In this document: positions 48,446 through 59,429 of the stretch, in pieces
How the letters are laid out: the number at the start of each line of letters is the position of its first letter
Numbering within the stretch: position 1 is the stretch's first letter
NCBI GenBank assembly: GCA_021018815.1
Contig: JAITYX010000005.1
Span: 9,643,501-9,707,500 of the forward strand
Source: Talinum fruticosum
Taxonomy: Eukaryota > Streptophyta > Magnoliopsida > Caryophyllales > Talinaceae
DNA length: 64,000 nucleotides
Direction of reading: 5' to 3'
The notes under the pieces: generated by a model
What the model was told of the DNA's origin: nothing
The model's input: the letters and a program-made list of their open reading frames with translations, nothing else
Database searches by the model: none
Position numbers and translations under genes: made by a program

Positions 48446-49216
48446 TTACTTGTTCACTTACTATTCAGGGTTAATATTCATGGAGCCATTCACTATGCAC
48501 TAATTTGTCCTTCATGGTCCTACATAGTTGCACATCATGGAAGACAATTCCATAGTTGCATGTCATGAAGGAACATTTGCAATTCAACATTTCATTTATC
48601 CATATGGTAATACTATTCACGGATGATTCAACTACTATTCACTCATGGATATTACTTGTTCAAGCTTTCCATTTGGCAAGCACTATTCAAGACTGTTCAA
48701 GATAAGATGATTCATCAACCACTATTCATACTTTTTATCCAGATCAAGACTATTCCAATAATTCAACATTGTCGGAAGATATTTTTAAGATGATTCCATT
48801 CCAATCAAGATCCTCGACCGTCCAAGTGTTACTTTTTAGTTCAATATTGTACTCTATATATAGATACTCATTAGTTCGATTGAAGGCATTGCAAAACATC
48901 GGAAAATTCTCGACTTACCTTTCACAAATCGGTTGTAATCACTACTCTTTGCATCCTCACTACTTTTCTCCAATCTCTCTCCGAGAGCTTTTATCCAATC
49001 CTTTGTACAAGTTTCAATTTATTAATCAAAGTAAGTTTTGATTCATCATCTTCTCCATTTCAATTACACTTTATTTAATTGTTTTCAATTGCTTGTTTTC
49101 ATCTTTTGTTTTGTAAAATCAATTTGTTAAATTAATTTGTCACCCTGCTTCCCCGCTATTCAACCACACTGGTACCCGAGCTTCATCCCCGAGCTCTAGA
49201 TCGATCCTGTTCCCCA
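48446..49216 (+). repeat. 5' LTR of the plus-strand element
   Basis: It begins at attacttgttcacttac and ends before the primer site, about 770 bp. The TATA motif ctatatatag is at 48854-48863. The last 20 bp (after ctagatcg) differ from the junction used in the tandem array, so this is the only copy with an authentic LTR/primer-site border. Confidence 0.85.
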
Positions 49217-49217
49217 T

Positions 49218-49229
49218 TGGTATCGAGCC
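49218..49229 (+). promoter_or_regulatory. Primer binding site (tRNA-Met type)
   Basis: The sequence tggtatcgagcc follows the LTR. It resembles TGGTATCAGAGCC with the CAGA contracted. Both Copia elements and plant pararetroviruses prime with initiator tRNA-Met. Confidence 0.7.
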
Positions 49230-49589
49230 AAGTCTGTCTATTTAGTCGGTTGTTACGCCGTAGCTAGCGTTGGTTAGCCGTTGGTCGACCCCATGTTATC
49301 CGTTGGTCAGCCGTGTGAGGTGGTCCCGGTGAGGGTGGTCCCGGTAGTATGTGCTTAATTGCCTACTAAATATTCAAACAAAAGCTCGGATGGCCTCTAG
49401 GCTATGAGATCTTCTAAGTTTAGGTAGTAGTAAGAGTACTAATGTGGTCAATAGTAGAGAAGTTAGTTGTCAAGTTGATTTCTCAAATTGGTCTATTCCA
49501 AAACAAAAGATAGAAACTATCTATCAAATAGGCAAGTTTGATTTCAATACTGATTTTTGAATCAAAGATCACGAATAAACCTTCGGTTT

Positions 49590-50165
49590 AGATGAAGAGT
49601 TTCAAACTATCAAGTTATTATCAAACATTTCTATTAAAAAATATAAAAAAAATACAAATCTATTCATTTTGGAATGATTCAAATAGCACTCAAGCCTTTA
49701 GCAAGACTAGGATTAGATTGTCTACATTCATGGCCCTTAGAGACAATAGATTAATTAGATATCAAGATTCATTATTAGCCATGGTTCAAACCAATATATG
49801 CTATGGTCCTATTTATTTCAATTGTTTTCTAAATTATTCGAGTAGATCTGAATGATCCTTGGATACTAGATACATTAATTTTAGATATTCATCTATAAAA
49901 TGATTCAAAAGTATTATTCAGAGAATTATCAAGAAATTTTGCTATTACTTATAGAGTTTATTTCAAGCTATTATCTTCTCAATTAAATCCAAAGTGTTTA
50001 TTAAAGCCATCTCTAGATGAAATAATATTATTAAAAGTTGAATCTGAAAATATTTCAACCTTTACTCCTAAATTATTAAAGTGGAATGAAATAACAATTC
50101 CTCAAGAATTTATTATTCAAAATATTAAGCCTCCTATGAATATTGCTCAAAAGAATATTCAATGA
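49590..50165 (+). pseudogene. Movement-protein-like domain (broken)
   Basis: The first open block (49592-49855) holds ALRDNRLIRYQDSLLAM and then YGPIYFNCF, matching the conserved core of the viral movement protein (30K-type) family as it occurs in plant retroelement polyproteins. The frame shifts at about 49845 and continues in other frames through an ITYRVYFKL-like block to about 50160. In viruses such proteins enlarge plasmodesmata. In a genome-resident element the role is unknown. Shifts and stops mean no intact product. Confidence 0.7.
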
Positions 50166-50169
50166 GTTA

Positions 50170-51250
50170 TTGAAGAGCTCGATGGCAGAGTATTAATAAG
50201 ATTTAATTCTATCAATGAAAGATCCTTTTCTTCAAGGCTTTCAGAGAAAAGAGATCTTCCCGCATCTTCTTTCTCTATGCCTTCAAGATCTAATAATTAT
50301 AATTACTTAAAAGATAATCAAGTAGAAGAAGCAAATTCTTCTTCCTCAAAGATCTATTACAAATCCCTATAGCGAGAACCAATTGATGAAGATAGTTCAT
50401 CAATAGGCTCTCCTACTCATTCAGCTATGCAATCTCCTTCTTACTCCTCGATTAATGTTATTTCAAAATCCTCCGAAATCAATAAAGATTATTTAAGAAA
50501 AGATTTTGATTCAATATAAAATAAAGATAAAAAGGAATGGTTTTTATCTCACTTTGATCAAACAGACTCAAGCATTCATTAGGAAAGAATGGTATTCACT
50601 AATGGAAAGACTAGGATGTAATATTCTGTTCTTTACATGGTGGACCACGTTTGCTCAAGAAAATAATTTACCAGATCCTCATGGTATTAAAGAAATTAAT
50701 ACTAATTAAGATCTTAGCAAAAAATGGACGTTATTAAATGGAAAAGAATTCTATTCAATAACTCCTCCTTTGCAAGAGATTTTGATCCCTACAGATCAAG
50801 GTCATATTCCCGCTTCTCCTTTCAAAATAGGAAGAAATAATCCGAGATAATTTTCAAGTAGCACTAGAAGATATTAAAAAAGTTTATCATCAAAATAATT
50901 ATACTAATCAAGTATTATATACGGTTTCTCAACAAGTCAATATGGTTTCTAGTCAAATAGAGGCAATATCTAAAAAGAAGATATTGATCTATTATCAAAA
51001 AAATTAGAAAATTTAGATTTAAATAGAGATTCAATAAAACCAGGATTTATTTTCCCAAAGAATATTCAATAAATTAAAGGAAGTTACGGGTCAAGACCCC
51101 ATTCCATATGATCAAATTACATTTGGTCAATTATTAGGATTTATTAAAAAAGAAGGTATTTGATTATGTAATGAATTAAAATTACAAGCAAGATATTCAA
51201 CGAGATAAAGTCTGTTATAAGAAAAGAGTTAGGTTCCTTTTGTGAAGTCT
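50170..51250 (+). pseudogene. Gag/coat-protein-like region (broken)
   Basis: The open pieces are in different frames. The segment 50560-50709 has RKEWYSLMERLGCNILFFTW, and a PPLQEILIPTDQGHIPASPFK stretch lies near 50760-50830. The region before 51250 has KELGSFCEVF, which in related elements leads into the basic zinc-knuckle segment. These motifs place it as the nucleocapsid or gag-like part of the polyprotein. More than five frame breaks are visible. Confidence 0.6.
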
Positions 51251-51251
51251 T

Positions 51252-52388
51252 TTGTCTTCCAAAAGTAGAAGCTCCTCTGTTCAAAAAAGAAGAACTAATC
51301 AAATTAATAAGAAGAAACAATTCAATCGTACTAATAATAATAACAAAGCAAATACTCCTAATATTATTCCTAAGAAAAATACTCCCAAAAAGAAAGCTAC
51401 TAATAAAGCTACTTGTTTCAAATGTGGCAAACTAGGACATTATGTAAATAATTGCAAAGTCAAAGAAAAATTAAATGAAATCTGTGAGGATAATCAAGAA
51501 ATTAAAGAAAAAATTATTTCTTTATTTGAACTCAAAGATACTCTAGTTAATTCCGATAATTCTTCCGATTCTGAAGACCATTGTCTTTATGAATTAGAAA
51601 GCAATTCGAGTAAATATTCATCAGGTAATGAATCTTCCAGAATTTGCTACAAATGTATTAATATGATTAATACTACTAAAAATGAAAAAGAATTTTTACG
51701 AGACTTAATTGAACAAATTCAAAATCCTGAATTAAGAAGAGATTATTTAGAAAAACTCAAAAGAATTTTAATTAAAGAAGATTTATTAAAAACTACTCCT
51801 CCTAGTTTTAGTATTAATAAAATATTCGAAAAATATGATACTCCAAACATTTTAAAGATAGTTAATATTCAAGATTTAAAAATAGAAATTAATAATCTTA
51901 AAGAACAGATTAAAGAAATTAATCAAAATTTATGTTCCCTACATACTAAAGATTTAGAATTAGAAACAAGATTAGCATTAATTGAAAACAAATCAAGTTC
52001 TTCAAATGTTGATAAAGAAACTCCAAGTTCTTCTAATCAACAATTTATTTCAACAATTAATCACATAAATTATCAAAAATGGTATATTTATATTACTTTA
52101 AAAATTAATGATGACTTTGAATTCAATACAATTGCTCTACTTGATAGTGGCGCAGACCAAAATTGCATTAAAGAAGGATTAATTCCATTTATATATTATG
52201 AAAAAACAAAAGAACGTCTCCATAGTGCCAATGGAAGGACACTACAAATTCAATACAAATTATCAAATGATTATGTTTGTAATCAAGGTTATTATTTCAA
52301 GAACACCTTTGTCGTAGTCGGGGATATAGGTCAAGAAGCTATATTAGGAACCCCTTCATTACTCAAATTTATCCTTTCCACTTGTTGA
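51252..52388 (+). pseudogene. Zinc knuckle and retropepsin-like protease segment
   Basis: This is the longest open frame of the element (378 codons). The Lys/Arg-rich N-terminus (residues 1-52) leads to CFKCGKLGHYVNNC (about 55-68), a perfect CCHC knuckle. An acidic Ser-rich region follows (about 95-130), then a second Cys pair at about 133-136 (CYKC). A coiled-coil region spans about 200-245. The retropepsin has LLDSGADQNCI (about 296-306) with the catalytic Asp and a flap-like HSANGR, then AILGTPSLL (about 366-374), the second hydrophobic protease motif. The apparent ATG is probably internal to a longer polyprotein. A shift at 52380 leads into the next block. Confidence 0.85.
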
Positions 52389-52389
52389 T

Positions 52390-53680
52390 CAATTTGGAAT
52401 TCATACCCAGATTCATGAAAAATGTATTTCATTCAAGTTTATATCTTCAATGCTTTCAAAAGATTTATCTTTCAAAAAGCATCCTTTTATTAATGTTATT
52501 TTTAACAACAATTCTTTCTTTTCAACCTTCAATATGAGTCAAGATAAAGAAAGGAATATTCAAACTCCTCATCATTATGCGGTCAAGCCGAGTCACTCCT
52601 TTTTAATTTTCAATTCCAATGACAAACTTATTTCAAGTTCCGCATGGTCAAGATTTTCCTCCATTAATCTATGCTCAAGCTTCCTCAAAATTTCAAAATC
52701 CAACAATTTTAAACTCTTCTTTTGATTCAAAATATTTTACCAAACCTACTAAAGAACATGTGGTCTATATTAAGTATAGAACACCTCAAACACTACTGAC
52801 AACTCAATGAACTTGTCAAGACTGTTTTTACTCCAGAATGTTGTTTTATTAATGACAACCCCCTTAAGACTAGAACCTTTTACGAGTTCATTCTCGGTTG
52901 ATTCAAAATCTGCTGAGATTCGAGCATGTTCCCAATCGAACTAATCCGAATCAAATAGCCTATTCAAAACTAAGAATCCTCAAAGTCCTTACTGCAAAAG
53001 ACTTTTCAAATAGATATACAATTAAATCTTTCTCTCAACCATTCAACCCACCAGGTTATAATTATATTGATTATGAAAACGCCTGGTACTATACATTCCT
53101 TTACAGACCATTCAATCATTCTTGGTTCATCAACTTTGATACAAGAACAGAATTCTAGTTTCCCATATGGTTCTACGAATGGTGGTTAACCATGGGATCT
53201 ACTCAAGATATTTGGCTAGAAGAGGTCAAAAACATTTCAATAGTTATTCAAGTACTTTAACAATTAGTCCGGATCTCAAGGAGATTACATTCCATAAAAA
53301 TATGGATTTCCTTGGATCCGATCGTTGGTCCTTTTCCATTACTCAATACTACAATCTTCCCGTATCATATTCATTGGTTCATGAATTCATGATCAAATAG
53401 TGGGACAAGTTCGATGTTAAAGCTGCCTTAGGAATTAAGACAGCTCCACCAACTCAACATGCACCCCCTACTCCACGGAAGAAAGAAAAGAGTTCAAAAG
53501 GAAAGGAAAAAGTTCAAGAAGACGAAATTCAGCTTACTCAAGCAAGAACTGAAATTACTCAAAAACAAGCATCAATGCTTGCTCCTCAAGTCAAGCGTCA
53601 ATTCATCCGATTCCTCAACATCCATTCAATCGGATTATGATCCTTTCGATGGGCGAGTGCGCCCGGGATCCTTATGATAT
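52390..53680 (+). pseudogene. 3' ORF of the retroelement, plus-strand copy
   Basis: The blocks 52450-52725, 52619-52810, 52898-53158, 53167-53400 and 53459-53677 correspond in order to the minus-strand copy at 48426-47144, with the same MSQDKERNIQTP, FINDNP..., NYIDYENAWYYTFLYRPFNHSWFINF and coiled-coil sequences. This copy has more frame breaks. It follows the protease directly, which shows that the RT region was lost before or independently of this decay. Confidence 0.75.
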
Positions 53681-53798
53681 TTTACCCATAATGGGTATTC
53701 CAAAAAAAAATTTTATTATTATTTTGTAACGTTTTTATGCAGGTTTTTCAAGTTTTTGCTTCGGTGAAATTTCTTATTTCACCTTTCAAAAAGCCTCG

Positions 53799-53811
53799 GG
53801 AAGGAAGTGGA
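53799..53811 (+). promoter_or_regulatory. Polypurine-tract-like sequence
   Basis: A purine-rich ggaaggaagtgga lies just before the 3' LTR. The same tract is present, inverted, at about 46977-46990 in the minus-strand copy. Confidence 0.55.
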
Positions 53812-54570
53812 CATTACTTGTTCACTTACTATTCAGGGTTAATATTCATGGAGCCATTCACTATGCACTAATTTGTCCTTCGTGGTCCTACATAGTTGCA
53901 CATCATGGAAGACAATTCCATAGTTGCACGCCATGAAGGAACATTTCCAATTCAACATTTCATTTATCCATGTGGTAATACTATTCATGAATGATTCAAC
54001 TACTATTCATTCACGAATATTATTGTTCAAGCTTTCCATTTAGCAAGCACTTGTTCAAGACTGTTCAAGATAAGATGATTCATCAACCACTATTCATACT
54101 TTTTGTACAGTCAAGACTATTCCAATAATTCAACATTGTCGGAAGATATTTTCAAGATGATTCTATTCCAATCAAGATCCTCGGCCGTCCAAATGTTACT
54201 TTGTAGTTCAATATTGTACTCTATATATAGATACTCATTAGTTCGATTGAAGGCATAGCAAAACATCGCCAATTTTCAGCTTGCCTTTCACAAATCACTT
54301 ATAATCACTACTCCTTACATCCCCACTACTTTTATCCAATCTCTCTCCCGAGAGTCGTTATCCAATCCTTTGTATAAGTTTCAATTTATTAATCAAAGTA
54401 AGTTTTGATTCATCATCTTCTCCATTTCAATTACTCTTTATTTAATTGTTTCAATTGCCTGTTTTCATCTTTTGTTTTGTAAAATCAATTTGTTAAATTA
54501 ATTTGTCACCCTGCTTCCCCTACTATTAAACCACACCTAGTACTCGAGCTTCATCCCCGAGCTCTTGATC
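53812..54570 (+). repeat. 3' LTR of the plus-strand element
   Basis: It aligns with 48446-49195 throughout, with a TATA motif near 54220-54230. It ends with gagctcttgatcg and passes straight into another LTR body at 54571, the same junction that is used ten times in the array at 40-46 kb. Confidence 0.88.
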
Positions 54571-55050
54571 GGTAATACTATTCATGGATGATTGAACTAC
54601 TATTCACTCATGGATATTACTCGTTCAAGCTTTCCATTTGGCAAGCACTTGTTCAGGATCTGTTCAAGATAAGATGATTCATCAACCACTATTCATACTT
54701 TTTGTCCAGATCAAGACTATTTCAATAATTCAACATTGTCGGAAGATATTTTCAAAATGATTCCATTCCAATCAAGATCCTCAACCGTCCAAGTGTTACT
54801 TTGTAGTTCAATATTGTACTCTGTATATAGATACTCATTAGTTCAATTGAAGGCATTACAAAACATCGACAATTCTCAGCTTGCCTTTCACAAACACTTG
54901 TAATCACTACTCACTTCAATCCCCATTCCTTTTCTCCAACCCCTCTCCCCGAGAGCTTTTATCCAATCCTTTGTACAAGTTTCAATTTATTAATCAAAGT
55001 AAGTTTTGATTCATCATCTTCTTCATTTCAATTACGCTTTTATTTATATA
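54571..55050 (+). repeat. Extra truncated LTR body after the 3' LTR
   Basis: It starts ggtaatactattcatgg and repeats the LTR body up to the caattac...ttttattt region, then stops at a (TA)n stretch near 55050. It shows that the second element also began tandem LTR duplication at its 3' side. Confidence 0.85.
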
Positions 55051-55087
55051 TATATATCGACAAATTCAATCTAAACTCCTCTCTAGT

Positions 55088-55500
55088 TTATGGACTTGGG
55101 GGAATTTTATGATAAAAGTTGTTGAAGACTCGTCCATTCAAAAATAAAACTCTTTCCAATATCTTACATTTTTCAATGTTTACAAGCCTAGATATTACAT
55201 AATACGGATAAATTATTACTAGTACAAGAAACACAACAACAACAATTAGTAACACAACTATAATGTTTTGCCCTTTTTTAATCAACTTGTATTCACCTTC
55301 AGCTCCCAAATCATAGTCGAAATCTTGTTATCTTTGCAAATGTTGAGTTGATTTCATGCACCCAACATAAGAACTTGCCACACCTCAAGCATTTGACATA
55401 AACTTTGCCTGGGTTTTGGATTGAATGCGAGACCTTCCTGTTCCTTGCACGTTGCATCTCGGGCACACAACACAATCTTCACCATAATCACTAACACAAT
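55088..55500 (-). pseudogene. Broken GRF-type zinc-finger / membrane-anchor gene
   Basis: On the minus strand an SHSIQNPGKVYVKC..CGKFLCWVHE segment (about 55455-55370) matches the NPGR.FY.C......C.FF.W.DE core of GRF zinc fingers. It is followed in another frame (55309-55088) by a strongly hydrophobic helix (IIVVLLIVVVVFLVLVII). Small plant proteins with a GRF finger and one C-terminal membrane helix are common and often sit inside TEs. The expected N-terminal Cys motif (CVVCPRC) lies in a third frame. At least two shifts make it a pseudogene unless they are sequence errors. Confidence 0.5.
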
Positions 55501-55549
55501 TACTCTGCGATCGACCCTAACCTAATTAATATTATTAATTTTCTTAAAC

Positions 55550-57000
55550 AATATTAAGCTAACCAAATCAAGGGCGCGCACTTCGGTTTGAAATTTATAA
55601 GTGTTTGGTTTTGCAGGGCTCGAACTACCTTGGAGGTATTCAATCGAACATACAATGCATTCAATATTAGATAAATAAGTTTTACTAATGAGATGACTCA
55701 AATAAATATTAAACATCAAATATTAAACAATAAAAATAAAATTATATCCTTATAACTAAAAAAAGTATAGTAATGCACTTAAACATATATCCTCAATATA
55801 AAGAGGGTAAAAAATTAAATTTAATAAATAAGATAAATTATGATAACTTTCTCAAAAGACAAATAATAAATCATAATATAGTCAAAATAAATAAATAAAA
55901 TATTAGAGTAGAAAATCAAAGCATATATATGATATATTCCTTTCTTCTTTAAATATCACACACTTCAAAACTCTAATTCCTCACACACTCCCCCTCCCCC
56001 TCTTCCTTCACTACAGCAATCGGCCACCGCCCAGCCACCTCTAGCCACCGCCGCCTCCAACTACGTCGTCACTCCCTCGTTTTTTTCTTCTTCCCCTTTG
56101 TATAGTTGTGAGGTAAAATCCCAATTTCAAATACTTCTCTTTAACCATTCAAAATTCATGCTTTATAATTCTAAAAATTAACATACAAAGCTAGAGGTAA
56201 TTTTATAATAATGAACTTTTCAATTGAATTTAAATATTGATGATAAAAATTATGGGTATTTTGTGGTATTTGTTAAAAAGTTGAAATAGGATTCCGAGTT
56301 GTCAATAATATGTTGATTTCAAGCATGGATCTTTCAAATTGTGCATTGTTTGTCTATTAATTATGTCAATTATTATAAAGGTATTCGAGATGAGATAAAG
56401 ATTAAGGATGGTTTGAGATTTTGCTTGATTATGCTTAATCTCATTAAAAATATAGTGGATGATCTTAAAATTATGTTGCGTGTGTTATTTGGGGTAAAAA
56501 ATTATAGACTGAAAATATAAATTGAGATATGTTTAAAGGTTAAAGTAAATAAGTTATCCTTACGGAGTAAGGAAGGTAGGAGAAGGGAAAATTTTAGATA
56601 AGGTGTAAAGTAAGGGGTAATATAAAACTAGAATACAAAGTAATTTGGATACATAAAAGTTCATAATCATGGTACAATATAGTGAAGGAAGTTACCTTTC
56701 CAATAAGTAAAATTTCGTTTGATTTGGAGGTATATAACTCGAGTTATGACCGTTTTGCCAAGAGTGTGTAATTTTCACGTAAACTATGAGCAGATTCGAT
56801 TCAAGTTAGTTTTCGAGGTTCTTGTTGTCATTTTTGCGGTTTGTGATGCGAATGAAAGTTTTAGAGCGCTTTTCAACCTTTCAAAGTTGGGGTATTATAC
56901 CTTGATTGAACATCGGGAGAGAAGATATGTATTTTCAAACTTACCATTGAAATATGTCCAAACACTCAAGGTTTTGTTATGGGATTTATGACGGTTTGGC
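55550..57000. other. AT-rich intergenic stretch, no gene
   Basis: There is one CT/CA-rich block at 55980-56100 resembling a 5' leader. Otherwise it is AT-rich with no ORF that resembles a known protein. Confidence 0.45.
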
Positions 57001-57004
57001 ATAA

Positions 57005-57510
57005 GGTTGTGCATTATTCGGTCCAAGATATGATCATACCAAAAATCAGCAAGGACCGGTCCGAACCGGACCAAACCAGATTGATGGAGTTCGAACCGGT
57101 CCTCAATCCAAGAATTTAGCTTATTCAATCTTCGATATGATCCGGTTCAGTCCACCCCATAATGTGGACAAATTTAAATTAGGATTTTATTTGTTAGATT
57201 TGAAGTTCTTTGTCTTGTTTTGCCCTCATACTTCACGCCATCACCTCTTGCTCACTCTCACTCTCACTCTCACTACCTTTCTCTACCTCTCGATACTCTC
57301 CTCTCTCGCCCTCTCTCCTCGGCACCTAGAGAGTCTCCCTCCATCGGCGTGGAGCCCTCAAATAATGATTTGTTTCCACTCTCGGTCCGGTTCGGTTCGG
57401 TTTCGTCCAGTGTCAGGCCAATCTTATTCGGTCCGGTTCGTAGTACGCGTTTTCCCTTATTCGGTCTTTGATCCAGGTCGGTCCGAGTCCTAGACCGATG
57501 AACAACCCTA
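57005..57510. mobile_element. hAT-like non-autonomous element
   Basis: The ends gttgtgcat...cggtccaag and the inverse of gttgttcatcggtctag form imperfect inverted repeats. The interior is rich in ggtccggttcggttcgg and its inverse. gcataag occurs on both sides (56999-57005, 57516-57522) and may represent the target duplication. A ctcact microsatellite lies inside at about 57250-57275. The small plus-strand ORFs are repeat artefacts. Confidence 0.6.
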
Positions 57511-57519
57511 TTTTAGCAT

Positions 57520-58980
57520 AAGTTGTTGGGTTAGGACATAATTAAAAATAAGAAACCATATTAAATGACTACCTTAGATTTATTAGGAGCTCACTTCTAT
57601 TCTATATAATTTTTGTGTTTTTTTTTTTTTAGTTAGTATGAACCAAGATGAAATTGATTACATAAGAATAACTTTTGAATTTTTGTGAGAAGTATAAAAC
57701 TTTAACATAGATAGAAAAAAGGTTAGCGAGATGGAAGAATATGAAAAAAATAATGATGGGTAAAATTAATATAAGAATATTATTAAAGAAAAGAATAGGT
57801 ATGTACATCGAAATACCGATATGAATTATTCGGGAGTCATAAAATATATAAATTACGAATCTAGAGCCAAGTTGTAGTCATAAATGTATTTAGGGCTAAT
57901 ATGATGGTCATTTGGACTTGTCTAAGTAAAGAACAAAATACTTCCTAATGAAATCGGACAATATCAAAATGAAATACTAAACATTGCATAAAGAGATTTA
58001 AAACTTGCAATGAATAATCTAATCAATTATTGACGACATAAATATTTACCAAAGCGGAAGAAGAGGATCCTTCAACGGTTGTCGATCCAATGAACATTAA
58101 TACATATCGGTGAGGGAGATCAAGGTATGTTTATTGCTTGCGCCTTATGAAAATTCACATATTTTATATATTATTACCAAAATGGTTTTCCGAATGTAAA
58201 AAGGAACCATTTCAAATAATGTTTATCACATAATAACGTGGGTGTAACATATTAATATCATTGTATCATGACCATATCATAATTATATCATTTATATTTG
58301 GTCATATTCAACCGGATTTCTCGATCGGTCCGGGTATGTGCATATATAGGGAAACCGATGATCATAAGGGTTATGCTCGGATAATAAACTAACGACTTTT
58401 CTATTATTTCTCTTCATGTCTTGTTTATAAATGAATTGAAATGTGTCATTTATAGTGCAAGGATGAATGTATTGTGCTTAAGCTCACCATTTCAAAATGT
58501 TTTCTTTATTTTGTTTTAGGTAAGGCTAATGATAATGGAAGCAAAAGGTAAATGTATTTATTTTGGTTAACGATACCTAGAGGCTCACAATGGTAGTTAA
58601 GAACTCGTTGGTTGAGAGTTGTCTATTTTATGGTTAAATAAATTGTAATCATGACAATATTGTTACTTGATATCTTGTTTATGTTGTACAAGTTTGGCGT
58701 TTTAAACATTTGAACTTTATTTTTGTAGGTGACGTTCTAGATTCTTGCTCATATTATATTTTTAAGAGAGTTACTTTGTTCTTTGTTTAGAGCGGCGATA
58801 ACAATTCTAATTCTCTTTTGTAATGTGCTAATTACTAGTTAATTGGTCATTAAGACTAAAATGGTGATTATGGGCTTCGGGTCATTACAATGATGATGAT
58901 CCTTGCATTTTCAAATCGACGTAACAAATTAATTAACATACTAAAACCCTTATTTGAAAATAACAAACTTTCTTTCTTAG
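57520..58980. other. AT-rich intergenic stretch, no gene
   Basis: I see no coding region, RNA gene or clear element boundary. Scattered poly-T and AT-rich blocks are present. Confidence 0.45.
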
Positions 58981-59415
58981 CCATATCTAACAACATTAGA
59001 TTAGCGAGAGAAGAAGAAAGGGAGAGAAAAAAAGGGTGTGCGAATAAAAGATGAAGCTTCAAAATATAAAAACTTAAAAGGCCAAACTTACCTTAACAAC
59101 AATGGTTCCTCCTTATGTGGGAAGACAAGAAGCGAGAGAGAGAGAGAGAGAGAGACAGTTGGAAGAGTGAGAAGAGATTTTTCAAAGGAGAAGCGGGAGA
59201 GAAAGAGAGAGAAGTCGGAGTTTGGTGAGAAATGGGTATATATATGACATGGACGTTTAAGTAATTTTATTAAAACTTAACGATGCCTAACAAATATATA
59301 ACAGAAAGTATCTCAGTAATAGTTACAGTTCAATATAAATGATTTTGGAAACCTTTCTAATAATATAATCCCCTAAAAATAGTTTCCAAAGAATTAGAGG
59401 TAACCCTCGAGTCAT
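58980..59415 (-). repeat. Dispersed repeat, copy B (inverted)
   Basis: Read on the minus strand it follows the block order of the repeat at 38150-38480. That order is a caaagaatt block, an aataatat block, tactttctgttata.atttgttaggc, gttttaataaaattacttaaac, and a CT-rich leader that contains a (GA)n tract on the plus strand (59131-59154). Confidence 0.55.
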
Positions 59416-59429
59416 TTTTCACCAACCAA

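Larger units (their letters stand above)
48446..55050 (+). mobile_element. Non-autonomous LTR element with pararetrovirus-like gene order, no RT
   Basis: The order is LTR (48446-49216), primer site, movement-protein-like domain, gag/coat-like region, zinc knuckle, aspartic protease, conserved 3' ORF, purine tract, LTR (53812-54570) and an extra partial LTR unit (54571-55050). A movement-protein-like domain followed by zinc knuckle and protease occurs in plant caulimovirid-type endogenous elements and in some LTR elements. The presence of LTRs favours the latter or a hybrid. Between protease and 3' ORF there is no room for RT, RNase H or integrase. It stands head-to-head with the minus-strand copy at 46.8-48.4 kb. 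Confidence 0.8.

Noticed and set aside
47144..53677. Reading the 3' ORF as a host gene present in two inverted copies
   Set aside because: It lies between protease and LTR in the plus copy, next to the LTR in the minus copy, and follows the pattern of a known plant retroelement ORF.
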